A stretch of DNA of 64,000 nt, taken from contig JAJYVU010000003.1 in the NCBI GenBank assembly GCA_021791875.1, positions 1-64,000 of the forward strand, given 5' to 3'. Numbering within the stretch: the first letter of the stretch is position 1; every line of letters starts with the position of its first letter. Origin of the DNA: Acidobacteriota bacterium (GTDB lineage: Bacteria; Acidobacteriota; Terriglobia; Terriglobales; Acidobacteriaceae). Under the pieces are notes generated by a model. It worked only from the letters and a program-made list of their open reading frames with translations. It did not search any database and was not told where the DNA came from. The position numbers were made by a program, and so were the translations under genes. Shown one piece after another: positions 28,059-36,328 of this stretch.

Positions 28059-28100
28059 GGTGCCCCACTCAAGTCCGGTTTCCGGCTTGACTGGGGCACT
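28059..28100 (+). repeat. GGTGCCCCA-type dispersed palindromic repeat
   Basis: GGTGCCCCA, then TCAAGTCCGG / CCGGCTTGA arms, then TGGGGCAC. It lies 18 nt after the pyk stop and before mutL. Related copies lie at 7996, 41817, 41863 and 52158. Confidence 0.7.
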
Positions 28101-28128
28101 GGCCGCTTCACCACTGGCCGCTTTATTC

Positions 28129-28156
28129 CTGACTCCTGGCCACCGCCTCTTATACT
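28129..28156 (+). promoter_or_regulatory. Candidate sigma70 promoter of mutL, near-leaderless
   Basis: CTGACT, 16 bp, TATACT (four and five of six matches). TATACT ends 8 nt before the mutL ATG, so the transcript would start at or a few bases before the ATG. There is no Shine-Dalgarno. Confidence 0.45.
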
Positions 28157-28164
28157 CTCTTCCC

Positions 28165-30180
28165 ATGGGTCGCATTCGCGTTCTTTCCGATCAGGTGGCC
28201 AACCAGATCGCCGCCGGCGAGGTCGTGGACCGTCCCGCCTCCGTCGTCAAGGAGCTTCTCGAAAACGCCCTCGATGCCGAAGCTACCCGTATCCGCGTTG
28301 AAGTCGAAGGCGGCGGACGCAAGCTCATCCGCGTCATCGACAATGGCCACGGCATGGTCCGCGACGACGCCATGCTCGCCTTCGAGCGCCACGCCACTTC
28401 CAAGATCCGCAGCAGCGACGATCTGCTTTCCATCGCTACCCTCGGCTTCCGCGGCGAAGCCCTGCCCTCCATCGCCTCCATCGCGCGCCTGGAAATGACC
28501 ACCCGCGCCCGCGGCGAAACCTCCGGCACCCTCATTGAAATCACCGGCGGCAAAATACAGCGCGTCGAAGACGCCGGAGCGCCCGAAGGCACCACCTTCA
28601 CCATTCGAGACCTTTTCTTCAATACCCCTGCGCGTCGCAAATTCCTCCGGGCTGAAAGCACTGAGCTTTCCCACGTCTCTGCCCTCGTCACCCATTACGC
28701 GCTCGCCCACCCTGACAAGCACTTCGAACTGCACTCCGCCACGCAAACCCTCCTGCTCGCCCCGCCCGTCAAGAGCCCGGCCGACCGCGTCTTCCAGATC
28801 TTCGGCGCCGAAACCCTCTCGCAACTCATCAACGTCGCCGCCGAGCGCCCGTTTGACCGCGCTGGCCTGCCCGAGCCGCCGCCATGGCGCCGCGATCAGG
28901 ATTATCAGCCGCCTGACCCCGGTTTCCTCCGCGTACGCGGCTTCGTCTCCAAGCCTGCCCTGCAAAAGCTCAACCGCAATTCCATTTACATCTTCGTTAA
29001 CAATCGCCTCATCCGCGACCGCCTCGTGCTCCACGCAATCACCGAGGCTTACCGCAACATCATCCCGCCCACCTCGTTTCCCGTCGCCCTGCTCTTCCTG
29101 GAAATGCCGCCTCATGAGGTCGACGTCAATGTCCACCCCTCCAAAACCGAGGTCCGCTTCCGCCAGAACACCGTCATCCACGACTTCGTCCGCGACGCCG
29201 TCCGCAACACCCTCATGAAAGCGCGTCCCACCGCCGAATTCCTCGCCGCGCTCCACGGTTCCCAACCCGTCTCCTCCGTTCTGCCCGCCGGCGAGCCCAT
29301 GCAGGATTCCGCATACCCCGTCACGGACTCCGAACCCATCCCCGCCGATCCTGAAGTCGCCGCCTTCACCCTCACGCAGCCCGCCCAGCAACCCTCCGCT
29401 CAACCACTGCCTTTCGCCCTTGCGGAAAATCTTCGCTACGCCTTTTCGCCCAGCGTCGGACCCACCGCCGCAACGCCGGAATCCCCGCTGCCGCAGGCTA
29501 CGGAAGCTTCCGCCGTCATCGTTCCCGGCGGAAGCTGCGGTCACGAGCACTCCGAAGAACCAGTTCCACCGCCCGGCGGCGCGGAAGCCAACCTCACCTC
29601 GCTCGCATCCCTCAAGCCCCTCGGCCAGCTCCGTGAGTCTTTCATCCTCGCCGTCAACGACGAGGGCTTCTGGATCATCGATCAGCACGTCGCCCACGAA
29701 CGCGTCCTTTTCGAGAAAATCCTCCGCGAGCGTGAGGTCGAGCGCGTCCATCGCCAGCGCCTCCTCATGCCCATGCTTATCAATTTGCTCCCCGAGCAGA
29801 TGGTCCGTTTCGCCGAAATCGCCGCCGAACTGGATCGCAATGGCTTTGAAGCCGAACCCTTTGGCCCCCACACCATCGCCGTCAAAGCAGCTCCCGTCGG
29901 CCTCGAAGGCGCACGTCTCGAGCGCATGCTCATGGAGGTCCTCGAACAGGCTGGCAACTCCGCTCAATCGGAAAATCTCGAAACCATGCGCACCCGCATC
30001 GCCGCCTCGATCGCCTGCCATTCCGCCATTAAGGTCAACTTCCCGCTTGACATCCAGCGCATGGAATGGCTCCTCGCCGAGCTCGCCCGCACCGCCCATC
30101 CCACCAGTTGCCCCCACGGCCGCCCAATTGCTTTACGATATTCATGGAAGGACATTCAGCGCGCTTTCGAGCGCATCTAG
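28165..30180 (+). CDS. mutL: DNA mismatch repair endonuclease MutL
   Basis: 671 residues. It couples MutS mismatch recognition to strand nicking. The GHKL ATPase domain (1-330) shows Glu33-Asn34 (ELLENALDA), DNGHGM (59-64) and GFRGEAL (94-100). A Pro/Ala-rich linker (about 370-480) leads to the dimerisation/endonuclease domain with DQHVAHERVLFE from residue 506, matching DQHA(x)2E(x)4E with Val for Ala, and the zinc-site motifs CHSAIK and CPHGRP (from 649). It therefore looks like a nicking MutL, as in bacteria without MutH. ATG 28165 begins the canonical MGRIRVLSDQVANQIAAGEV; upstream in-frame codons are not part of the family. mutS is not in the window. Confidence 0.97.
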   Translation: MGRIRVLSDQVANQIAAGEVVDRPASVVKELLENALDAEATRIRVEVEGGGRKLIRVIDNGHGMVRDDAMLAFERHATSKIRSSDDLLSIATLGFRGEALPSIASIARLEMTTRARGETSGTLIEITGGKIQRVEDAGAPEGTTFTIRDLFFNTPARRKFLRAESTELSHVSALVTHYALAHPDKHFELHSATQTLLLAPPVKSPADRVFQIFGAETLSQLINVAAERPFDRAGLPEPPPWRRDQDYQPPDPGFLRVRGFVSKPALQKLNRNSIYIFVNNRLIRDRLVLHAITEAYRNIIPPTSFPVALLFLEMPPHEVDVNVHPSKTEVRFRQNTVIHDFVRDAVRNTLMKARPTAEFLAALHGSQPVSSVLPAGEPMQDSAYPVTDSEPIPADPEVAAFTLTQPAQQPSAQPLPFALAENLRYAFSPSVGPTAATPESPLPQATEASAVIVPGGSCGHEHSEEPVPPPGGAEANLTSLASLKPLGQLRESFILAVNDEGFWIIDQHVAHERVLFEKILREREVERVHRQRLLMPMLINLLPEQMVRFAEIAAELDRNGFEAEPFGPHTIAVKAAPVGLEGARLERMLMEVLEQAGNSAQSENLETMRTRIAASIACHSAIKVNFPLDIQRMEWLLAELARTAHPTSCPHGRPIALRYSWKDIQRAFERI

Positions 30181-30282
30181 TCACTTTAGCCCTTAGCTCT
30201 TGGCCGTTCGCTTCCAGCTAAAAGCTAATGGCCAAAAGCTGGCAGCTATCTGTACCGTCCCCTTCCCTGTAAAGGACCTTCT
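30181..30282. other. Short spacer with an imperfect inverted repeat
   Basis: Between mutL and the next gene, AGCTCTTGGCC and GGCCAAAAGCT form an imperfect inverted repeat with AGCT-rich sequence between them. It could act as a transcript end for mutL; no U-tract is present. Confidence 0.35.
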
Positions 30283-32103
30283 TTGACATCGCAGCAGCTT
30301 ATCGAGGCGCGTGCCGCCCTCTGGCATCACAATGCCGAACCCATTCTTACCCTGGAAGAAGCCGCATCCTGGGTCGCCACCACCGGCTTTCTTCTTTTTC
30401 TCCCGCGCCGCCAGCAGCTCCGCGCACCCAGCCCCACATTTGTTGAAGCCTGCATGGGCAGGCTCGAGCACACGCCCGCGCGCCCGGATATCGAAAACGC
30501 TCTCTCGCTTGCCCGTCGCCTTTTCACCACTGGCGAGGTCTTTCCGCTCAACCTGCTCGGCACGCTCAGCGAAGAACCCGATTTTCTCATCGCTCGCGAC
30601 CGCCTCCCGTGGCTCTTCTCCCTGCGCGGCGACCGCGCATGGAAAGCCGCGCCCGGCGGCCGCACCTCGCCCCTCAATATCAGCGTCTGGAAGCTCCTCG
30701 ACGAGCAGGGCGAGCTCACCGCCGACCAGATCCGCTCCGGCGTAGGTCGCGAAGTCACCGACTCATCCATACGCCGCGCCCTCATCGACCTCTGGGGCAC
30801 CCTCCGTGTCTTTCCCCGCTATCACGACGGCGAAACCACCTGGGCGCTCGCCAAAACTCTTTGCCCCAGGGAGTGCACCAAGGGAACCACCACCGCCCAG
30901 AGTGCAGCGCTCTCGCTCTTCCTCGCCGACTACCTGCGTTCGGCCATCGCAGCCACTGAGGATGAAGCCGCATCTTTCCTGTCGCCGCTCGCCTCGCGCT
31001 CCAGGCTGCGCGAAGTCCTCCACGCGCTCGTGTCCACGCGCCAGCTCTCCAGCATTCCCCTCGGCCCCAACACGCTCTACTACGTTGCCGGGGAACTGCC
31101 CGAATTCCCTGAGATCGTTGCGCCCCAGCCCGCCGAAGCCCCCGCGCCAACCGCGGAAGAAATCGAAAGCGTGTCAGAACACGTAACTCCCGTTCGTCAC
31201 GAGCCTCACGAACGCATCCACAAGTACACGCCGCGCACCGAACCACGCGAACCATATCGGCGCTCCGAGCGCCCCGCTGCGCGCCGCGAATTCAAGCCCC
31301 GCCGGTTCGAAGGCGGATACAACCGCCCATCCCGTGACGATCGGGAAGGCCGCCCCGAACGCAGCGAAACAGGATTCCGTCCCCGCCGCGAAGGCGGCTT
31401 CAAACCCCGTGACGAGCGTAGCTTCAAACCGCGCCGCGAAGGCGGCTTCAAACCCCGTGAGGGGCGCAGCTTCGAACCCCGCAGCGAAAGCGGCTTCCGT
31501 CCGCCATTCCGCAAACCGCGCCCGGAAGCAGACTCCGGCTTCGCCGAATCCGATCACCCAGAACGCGCACCGCGTTCTACCGGCGAAGATCGCCCTCCGT
31601 TCCGCAAATCCACATCCGGCGGACGGCACAAGCCCTTCGGCCAGAAATTCGAACGCAGCGGAGAACGCAAACCCTACGGCGAGCGAAAATCTTACGGCGC
31701 ACGCGGAGAACGCAGCGAGCGCAAACCCTACGGCGAGCGAAAGCCCTATGCCAACCGCCCCGACTTCCGCAAATCTCGCGACGGCGAAGACCGCCCCCAC
31801 CGCGACGCAGAATCCTCCGAGCGTCCGCCCCGCAAGTCCTTCGGCAAACCCGGCGGCTTCTCCAAACCCGGAGTCAAATCTGGAGCCAGACCCGGCGCCA
31901 AAAGCTTCGGCAAAGGCCCCGGCAAGGGATTCGGAAAAACCACCGGCACAGGCCCCAAAAAGTCCTACGGCAAACCCGGCGGAAAATCAGGCTTCGGCAA
32001 AGCTCCCGGAAAAAGCTTCGGTAAAAACTTCAGCAAAGGCCCGGGGAAAGGACCTGGGAAAGGGAAACCCCGCGGCCCGGGCAAACCACGCCGCTCGGAG
32101 TAA
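30283..32103 (+). CDS. Winged-helix (AlkZ/YcaQ-like) domain protein with long Arg/Gly/Lys-rich disordered tail
   Basis: 606 residues. Residues 1-285 are globular, with winged-helix-like parts (SVWKLLDEQGELTADQIRSG, then SIRRALIDLWGTLRV), and resemble AlkZ/YcaQ-like DNA glycosylase domains; this call is tentative. Residues 300-606 are of very low complexity, rich in Arg, Lys, Gly, Phe, Ser and Pro. They include a 16-residue tandem repeat (RREGGFKPRDERSFKP) and a C-terminal series of SFGK/GPGKG blocks. Such tails usually bind nucleic acid without fixed structure. The start is TTG 30283 with AAAGGA seven bases upstream. Located between mutL and cmk; a DNA or RNA maintenance role is likely. Confidence 0.75.
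   Translation: MTSQQLIEARAALWHHNAEPILTLEEAASWVATTGFLLFLPRRQQLRAPSPTFVEACMGRLEHTPARPDIENALSLARRLFTTGEVFPLNLLGTLSEEPDFLIARDRLPWLFSLRGDRAWKAAPGGRTSPLNISVWKLLDEQGELTADQIRSGVGREVTDSSIRRALIDLWGTLRVFPRYHDGETTWALAKTLCPRECTKGTTTAQSAALSLFLADYLRSAIAATEDEAASFLSPLASRSRLREVLHALVSTRQLSSIPLGPNTLYYVAGELPEFPEIVAPQPAEAPAPTAEEIESVSEHVTPVRHEPHERIHKYTPRTEPREPYRRSERPAARREFKPRRFEGGYNRPSRDDREGRPERSETGFRPRREGGFKPRDERSFKPRREGGFKPREGRSFEPRSESGFRPPFRKPRPEADSGFAESDHPERAPRSTGEDRPPFRKSTSGGRHKPFGQKFERSGERKPYGERKSYGARGERSERKPYGERKPYANRPDFRKSRDGEDRPHRDAESSERPPRKSFGKPGGFSKPGVKSGARPGAKSFGKGPGKGFGKTTGTGPKKSYGKPGGKSGFGKAPGKSFGKNFSKGPGKGPGKGKPRGPGKPRRSE
31384..31479 (+). repeat. In-frame 48-bp tandem repeat, two units
   Basis: Two adjacent 48-bp units encode RREGGFKPR(D/E)(E/G)RSF(K/E)P. 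Partial units lie on both sides (SETGFRP before, RSESGFRPPFRKP after), showing growth of the disordered tail by duplication. Confidence 0.85.
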
Positions 32104-32169
32104 CTTTTCCGCGCGGCGCACTGCCTGAATCCGAATGACAGACAGGCACGAAAGGACTGCCCCGAATAG

Positions 32170-32871
32170 ATGACAGACGCCACGCCAGCCCGCAAGCCCA
32201 TCATCGCCATTGACGGCCCTGCCGGAGCCGGCAAGAGCACGGTCGCGCGCCATCTTGCCGCCCGCTTCGGCCTGCTCAATCTTGAGTCCGGCGCCATGTA
32301 TCGCGCCTTCGCGCGCAAAGCTCTCGACTCCGGTGTCGCCCCCGACCACCCCGAAGCCCTCAAGGCCCTCGCACGCACCACCACCATTGCGCTTGAGCCA
32401 ACCCCCGATGGAAACCGCGTCCTGCTCGACGGCGTCGACGTCACCGCCTCCCTGCGCGACCCCGCTGTCACTCAGGCAGCCTCGCGCGTCAGCGTCCACC
32501 CCGCCATCCGCTCCTGGATGGTTGATCTCCAGCGCGCCATGGGCCGCAACGGCGGCATCGTCATGGAAGGCCGCGACATCGGCACCGTCGTCTTCCCTGA
32601 CGCCGAAATCAAGTTCTTCCTCGACGCCTCGCCCGAAGCCCGCAGCCAGCGCCGCTATCTGGAAACTCCATCGGCCGCCGCCACGCCAGAAGCTCTCCAC
32701 GAAGAGCTCCGCAAACGCGACGAGCGGGACCGCAACCGGGCTGAATCCCCGCTGCGTCCCGCTCCCGATGCCATTGTCATCGATTCAACCGAGCTCACAC
32801 TCGATCAGGTGCTCGCACGCATCGAATCTGTCGTTATTGAACGGTTGGGTGTACGGGTTTCTGGCTCTTGA
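32170..32871 (+). CDS. cmk: Cytidylate kinase
   Basis: 233 residues. It phosphorylates CMP and dCMP with ATP for nucleotide recycling and supply. The P-loop GPAGAGKS spans residues 16-23; LESGAMYRAFARKAL, the MEGRDIGTVVFPDAEIKFFL block and RDERDRNRAESPLRPAPDA are classic Cmk elements. The 3' end overlaps the convergent DUF4097 gene by 38 bp, so both C termini are encoded on opposite strands of the same DNA. The upstream neighbour ends 66 nt before. Confidence 0.97.
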   Translation: MTDATPARKPIIAIDGPAGAGKSTVARHLAARFGLLNLESGAMYRAFARKALDSGVAPDHPEALKALARTTTIALEPTPDGNRVLLDGVDVTASLRDPAVTQAASRVSVHPAIRSWMVDLQRAMGRNGGIVMEGRDIGTVVFPDAEIKFFLDASPEARSQRRYLETPSAAATPEALHEELRKRDERDRNRAESPLRPAPDAIVIDSTELTLDQVLARIESVVIERLGVRVSGS

Positions 32872-34336
32872 AATGCGGCGCCTGGCTCTTCATCGCACCC
32901 GGCGTCGCTGTCGGCCCCTTGCTGATCTCCACGCTGCCGTGAGTCGTCGTCAGTTCAATCTTCGGACCACCGCTGCCAACCTGCCCCTTCAGCATCTTCG
33001 TTCCGCCTGACGTGGAAGCTGTCAGCGGAAAATCCGAATTCAGCCTCTCATCGCTGCTCGTGCTCGCCGTGATCTGGAAGCTGGCATTCTCCGGAACCTG
33101 TAGCCGCACACTGCCCGTCCGGTTCTCAATCTTGATCGCGCCCAGCGGCAGCCCTGTCGACACATTCACGTCGCCATCGCTGTCCGTCACCTGCAAATCG
33201 CCGGCAATCGCGCTCAGGTCCATGTTCTTGGCTCGTGCCTTGATCACAACCGGGCCGCTCGCCCGATCCATCCCAAGGTCGCCCGAGTCGAGCGTCAATT
33301 CACCCACCAGGTGCGGCACCGTAATCTGTGTGCGGCTCGACTGGAACGTCACCGCTCCGTTCACCTTCTCCAGATGCACGTCGCCCGTAAACTCCCCACG
33401 AATCGAAGCATCACTGCCGATCTTCGACAGCGTCACATCACCGCCCGCGCCTTCCACCAGCGCCTGCCCCTTCACATCATGCGCGGAAAAGTCACCATTC
33501 TGCATCTTCGCGTGCACATTGGCGCCCAGGTCATCCAACCTCACATCGCCATGCCTTGCCGTCACGTCCACGCTGCCGTTCAGGCCCTCCACGGTCACAT
33601 CGCCGTGACCGCTCTTGATCACGGCTCCCGCCGCCACCGGCAGCTCCAGCGTCAGATCCACGCTCGTGTTGTCCTTTGCGGGAACCACGATATTCGCGCC
33701 CGAACTCGTCGGATCAATCCGCGGCTTCGTCTCTTTAAACGCGCGGTTCGCGTGGTCCTGTGATGAGGTGTGCGCCACCTGGTGCCCACGCAGGTGAATC
33801 ATTCCATCCGTCGACGCCGTCACCATCACATCGCCCCGTGGATCATCGATATTTACGATCGGCGTGACACCGCTCGGCACACTCAGAGCCTGGTCCATCT
33901 GCACCGTGTGGTCGTACTGTGGGCCCATCATGTTCCAGAAGTTGTTCGTGTCTGGACCAAACCAGCCCCAGTTCTGCGCCCCATGCACGCTCCCGCCAAT
34001 CACAATCAGGAGTATCACGAGCCATACCAGCCCGCCGGCGCCGCGCCCTGCATATGGATTCTGCCGGTCAATCAGGTACTCCAGCAGCAGCAGCACGCCC
34101 AGTCCGATCAGCAGCACCGGCCACCAGTGTCCATACCAGTTCCAGAAAACGCCCGCCGGAATCCGCCCCGTCTCCACCAGCAGCGCCACAACGCCAATCA
34201 ATATCAGCACGATCGGCCGCACCATCGACCGCCGGCACGACCCGCGATAATAACGCCAGTAGGCACGCTGCGCCTTTGCGTAGTCCCTTGCCTGACGCGC
34301 CGCAGAACGAGGATCGTACGGAGGATTCGTGCCCAT
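32834..34336 (-). CDS. LiaI/LiaF-type membrane region with DUF4097 beta-repeat domain
   Basis: 500 residues. An N-terminal basic cytoplasmic part (to residue 38) is followed by two close membrane segments (RPIVLILIGVVALLVE and WWPVLLIGLGVLLLLEYLI) of the LiaI/LiaF/DUF5668 type and a third (GLVWLVILLIVIGGS). The C-terminal half is an extracytoplasmic beta-repeat domain of the DUF4097 type, with recurrent G-D-V/I-x-V/L units (GHGDVTVEGLNGSVDVTARH). Distal gene of the ECF sigma operon, 3 nt after the preceding stop. The likely role is an envelope-stress sensor or protector. The C-terminal 38 bp overlap cmk on the other strand. Confidence 0.85.
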   Translation of the reverse strand: MGTNPPYDPRSAARQARDYAKAQRAYWRYYRGSCRRSMVRPIVLILIGVVALLVETGRIPAGVFWNWYGHWWPVLLIGLGVLLLLEYLIDRQNPYAGRGAGGLVWLVILLIVIGGSVHGAQNWGWFGPDTNNFWNMMGPQYDHTVQMDQALSVPSGVTPIVNIDDPRGDVMVTASTDGMIHLRGHQVAHTSSQDHANRAFKETKPRIDPTSSGANIVVPAKDNTSVDLTLELPVAAGAVIKSGHGDVTVEGLNGSVDVTARHGDVRLDDLGANVHAKMQNGDFSAHDVKGQALVEGAGGDVTLSKIGSDASIRGEFTGDVHLEKVNGAVTFQSSRTQITVPHLVGELTLDSGDLGMDRASGPVVIKARAKNMDLSAIAGDLQVTDSDGDVNVSTGLPLGAIKIENRTGSVRLQVPENASFQITASTSSDERLNSDFPLTASTSGGTKMLKGQVGSGGPKIELTTTHGSVEISKGPTATPGAMKSQAPHFKSQKPVHPTVQ

Positions 34337-34339
34337 GGC

Positions 34340-34645
34340 TTAGTATTTCCTCTCTTCCTGCGACTGCCCCGCAAATGGGCTGCCCGTCTGCCCCGCCACG
34401 GGTTGCGTCGGAGCGGCAGGTGGCATCGGCATGCACCCGTCCGGATAAAACCCTCCCGGCGGCGGTGGAGGCATCTGTGCCAGCACCACACGTTCCGCCA
34501 GCATCAGAATTCCAATCACAATCAGGATCAGCGGCCAGCTTCGGCCAAACGAAAGCACTCCGTACTGGTCCAGCAGCGCCATGACCCCAATCGTTACCAG
34601 GATCAACGGACCCCGCAAACGTCGTAGTAACAGATACTGGTTCAT
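34340..34645 (-). CDS. Small LiaI/DUF5668-type membrane protein
   Basis: 101 residues. Two membrane segments, GPLILVTIGVMALLDQYGVL and WPLILIVIGILMLAERVVL, repeat the Trp-Pro-Leu-Ile-Leu-Ile-x-Ile-Gly pattern seen in the two neighbouring proteins. The C-terminal 45 residues are Pro/Gly/Gln-rich. The start overlaps the preceding stop in an ATGA (34642-34645), and AGGAGG lies seven bases upstream of it, so translation is coupled. Part of the ECF sigma operon. Confidence 0.85.
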   Translation of the reverse strand: MNQYLLLRRLRGPLILVTIGVMALLDQYGVLSFGRSWPLILIVIGILMLAERVVLAQMPPPPPGGFYPDGCMPMPPAAPTQPVAGQTGSPFAGQSQEERKY

Positions 34646-35544
34646 TGCCGGCCTCCTGCCTGTCCTTTTATCCCCCGCGTCCGCTGAATCAGCAGCCACA
34701 CGCCGATGCCGATAATAATCAGCGGCCAGCCGCGTCCCACCCAGTTAAATCGGAAAATGCCCAGCGAATTGAACAGAAACAGCATCCCAAGTCCGATCAG
34801 CACTATCGCCCCGATCGGCTCCCGCCGCGCCCTCCGCAGATCCGGCGGCGGCATCGGATTCCCCGCGGCGTCTACCGGCACATACGGCGGATAAGCTCCG
34901 TATGGTGGCACTTCCCCGGGCACCTGTCCGCTGACGGGCGCAAAGCCTGCCGCACCTGGCACCGCTCCCGGCTGGAATCCCGCACCGGTGGCAGGATTCG
35001 CACCCATGCTCGTCGGCGGAACCCCACCCGCAACTGGCTGCCCCGTCATCGGATCGATCGGGGGGATATACGCTTGCGAGTTCGGCATCCCGATACGGTT
35101 GCCCAGATCATTCAGCCCAAACGGATCCGGCAAAGGCATCCCGAATCGCCGCGCCCGCGCCGTATGGTGAGCGTCAAACACCTGGTAGATCACCCAGGCC
35201 GCAATGAAAAATCCGAAGATGCCATGGGCGTTCGCCATGCCCACCAGCGCCACAAACACCAGCACATGCACAATCGCCTTCACATATTGGCCGTTGTACA
35301 TCGCGCCCACGCCGGGAATAAATCCCAGCACGGTCGCCAGCGCCGGATTCGGTGCGGACGGCACCATCGGCACCGCGCTGCCTGCTACGCCAGCCACCGC
35401 TGGCCCCTGACCCAGCCGTTCGGCCAGGCACTGTTCGCAATAAACGCTGCTGGAAACCGGCCGGACGCACTCCGTGCATAGCGCCTTGCCGCAATTCTGG
35501 CAGTAGGAAGCTACAGGTCGATCGGGATGATTCGTGCAGTTCAT
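34642..35544 (-). CDS. B-box zinc finger protein with DUF5668/LiaI-type membrane segments
   Basis: 300 residues. Residues 1-42 are a B-box-like zinc finger (Cys3, His6, then CQNCGKALCTECV and YCEQC). Then come two membrane segments (about 65-110, VLGFIPGVGAMYNGQYVKAI and the following hydrophobic stretch), a Pro/Gly/Ala-rich linker (150-235), and a C-terminal LiaI-type pair (GAIVLIGLGMLFLFNSLGIF, WPLIIIGIGVWLLIQ). Its start ATGA overlaps the stop of the anti-sigma gene. The cytoplasmic zinc finger and membrane parts suggest an adaptor between membrane state and a cytoplasmic partner. Confidence 0.85.
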   Translation of the reverse strand: MNCTNHPDRPVASYCQNCGKALCTECVRPVSSSVYCEQCLAERLGQGPAVAGVAGSAVPMVPSAPNPALATVLGFIPGVGAMYNGQYVKAIVHVLVFVALVGMANAHGIFGFFIAAWVIYQVFDAHHTARARRFGMPLPDPFGLNDLGNRIGMPNSQAYIPPIDPMTGQPVAGGVPPTSMGANPATGAGFQPGAVPGAAGFAPVSGQVPGEVPPYGAYPPYVPVDAAGNPMPPPDLRRARREPIGAIVLIGLGMLFLFNSLGIFRFNWVGRGWPLIIIGIGVWLLIQRTRGIKGQAGGRQ

Positions 35545-36326
35545 GCCCTGCTCCTTTCCGCCTTCTGTTGTTTTCTGTCTTCCTGCCTTGGCCCGTTCAC
35601 AACTACCTTCCCATCGTCAGCCCGAGCGACTTCCTCGCCCGGCTGCACCGTATGATTCGCCGCCCACTGAGAGCCAGTCAGTACCGGCGGCTCGCCCAAC
35701 TTTGCTCCGCCGCTCGCGCCCTTCTTCGTGGCCTTCTGCGGCAACGCATGCTGCCTGATCTCTCGCAGCTGCGAATCCATCTCGTACAGGAATCGAAGAT
35801 TCTCGTACGTGTACACCACCTTCTGCTTGGTGCCGTAAAAACTCCTCACCGCCGCATTCTCCAGGGACGACAGCGACAGATCCTGCAGCTTCACGTTTCC
35901 CGGACGCAACCCGATCAGATTCAACGTCAGCGTGATCGAAAAGAACGCCATCGCCAGCGTCATCAGAAGCCGCGTCTCCTGGAAGCTCCGCCGCATCGAC
36001 AACTGCCACACCGCCGGCCCTGACGCCACCGGAACCGCCCCCGCCAGCACTGCCACTCCACCTGCTCCCGTGGTCTGATCCAGAATCTTGCCCACCAGCG
36101 CAGGCGGCACATGCGGCTCCTCCTGCAGATACCTCATCCATTCCCGGCCCTGCGCGGCATGCGCCAGCAGCTCGCTGCACGACGGGCACGATTTCCCATG
36201 CCCCTCAAACGCTGCTCGCGCCCTCTCAGGAAGCTCGCCGTCCAGGCTCTCGGACAGCCACGCCTCCCATTCCTCGCAGCGAATGCCGTCCACCGTTTTG
36301 TTCTCAAATGGATGCTTGTCCGCCAT
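35541..36326 (-). CDS. Anti-sigma factor, zinc-finger (zf-HC2/ZAS) type
   Basis: 261 residues. The N-terminal segment has His-x3-Cys-x2-Cys (GHGKSCPSC, residues 43-51) preceded by a helical LSESLDGELPERARAAFEGH, the form of zinc-binding anti-sigma domains that hold ECF sigma factors. One membrane segment (LLMTLAMAFFSITLTLNLIG) follows, then an extracytoplasmic part and a Lys/Gln/Glu-rich C terminus. It starts 2 nt after the sigma gene stop and ends in an ATGA overlap with the next gene. Expected role: inner-membrane inhibitor of the adjacent sigma factor. Confidence 0.9.
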   Translation of the reverse strand: MADKHPFENKTVDGIRCEEWEAWLSESLDGELPERARAAFEGHGKSCPSCSELLAHAAQGREWMRYLQEEPHVPPALVGKILDQTTGAGGVAVLAGAVPVASGPAVWQLSMRRSFQETRLLMTLAMAFFSITLTLNLIGLRPGNVKLQDLSLSSLENAAVRSFYGTKQKVVYTYENLRFLYEMDSQLREIRQHALPQKATKKGASGGAKLGEPPVLTGSQWAANHTVQPGEEVARADDGKVVVNGPRQEDRKQQKAERSRA

Positions 36327-36328
36327 CG

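Noticed and set aside
26485-28068. 527-codon open frame on the minus strand opposite pyruvate kinase
   Set aside because: Antisense shadow of pyk with the same Gly/Asp/Val-rich composition; no Shine-Dalgarno and no recognisable domain.
28150-30117. 655-codon open frame on the minus strand opposite mutL
   Set aside because: It lies entirely antisense to a well-supported mutL, has an Asp/Gly/Glu-biased composition typical of the reverse strand of C-ending codons, and shows no motif.
16598-30180. A dedicated DNA-repair island (photolyase, alkA, mutL, winged-helix protein)
   Set aside because: The genes are on both strands, separated by unrelated metabolic genes, and show no shared promoter or operon; closeness is probably chance.
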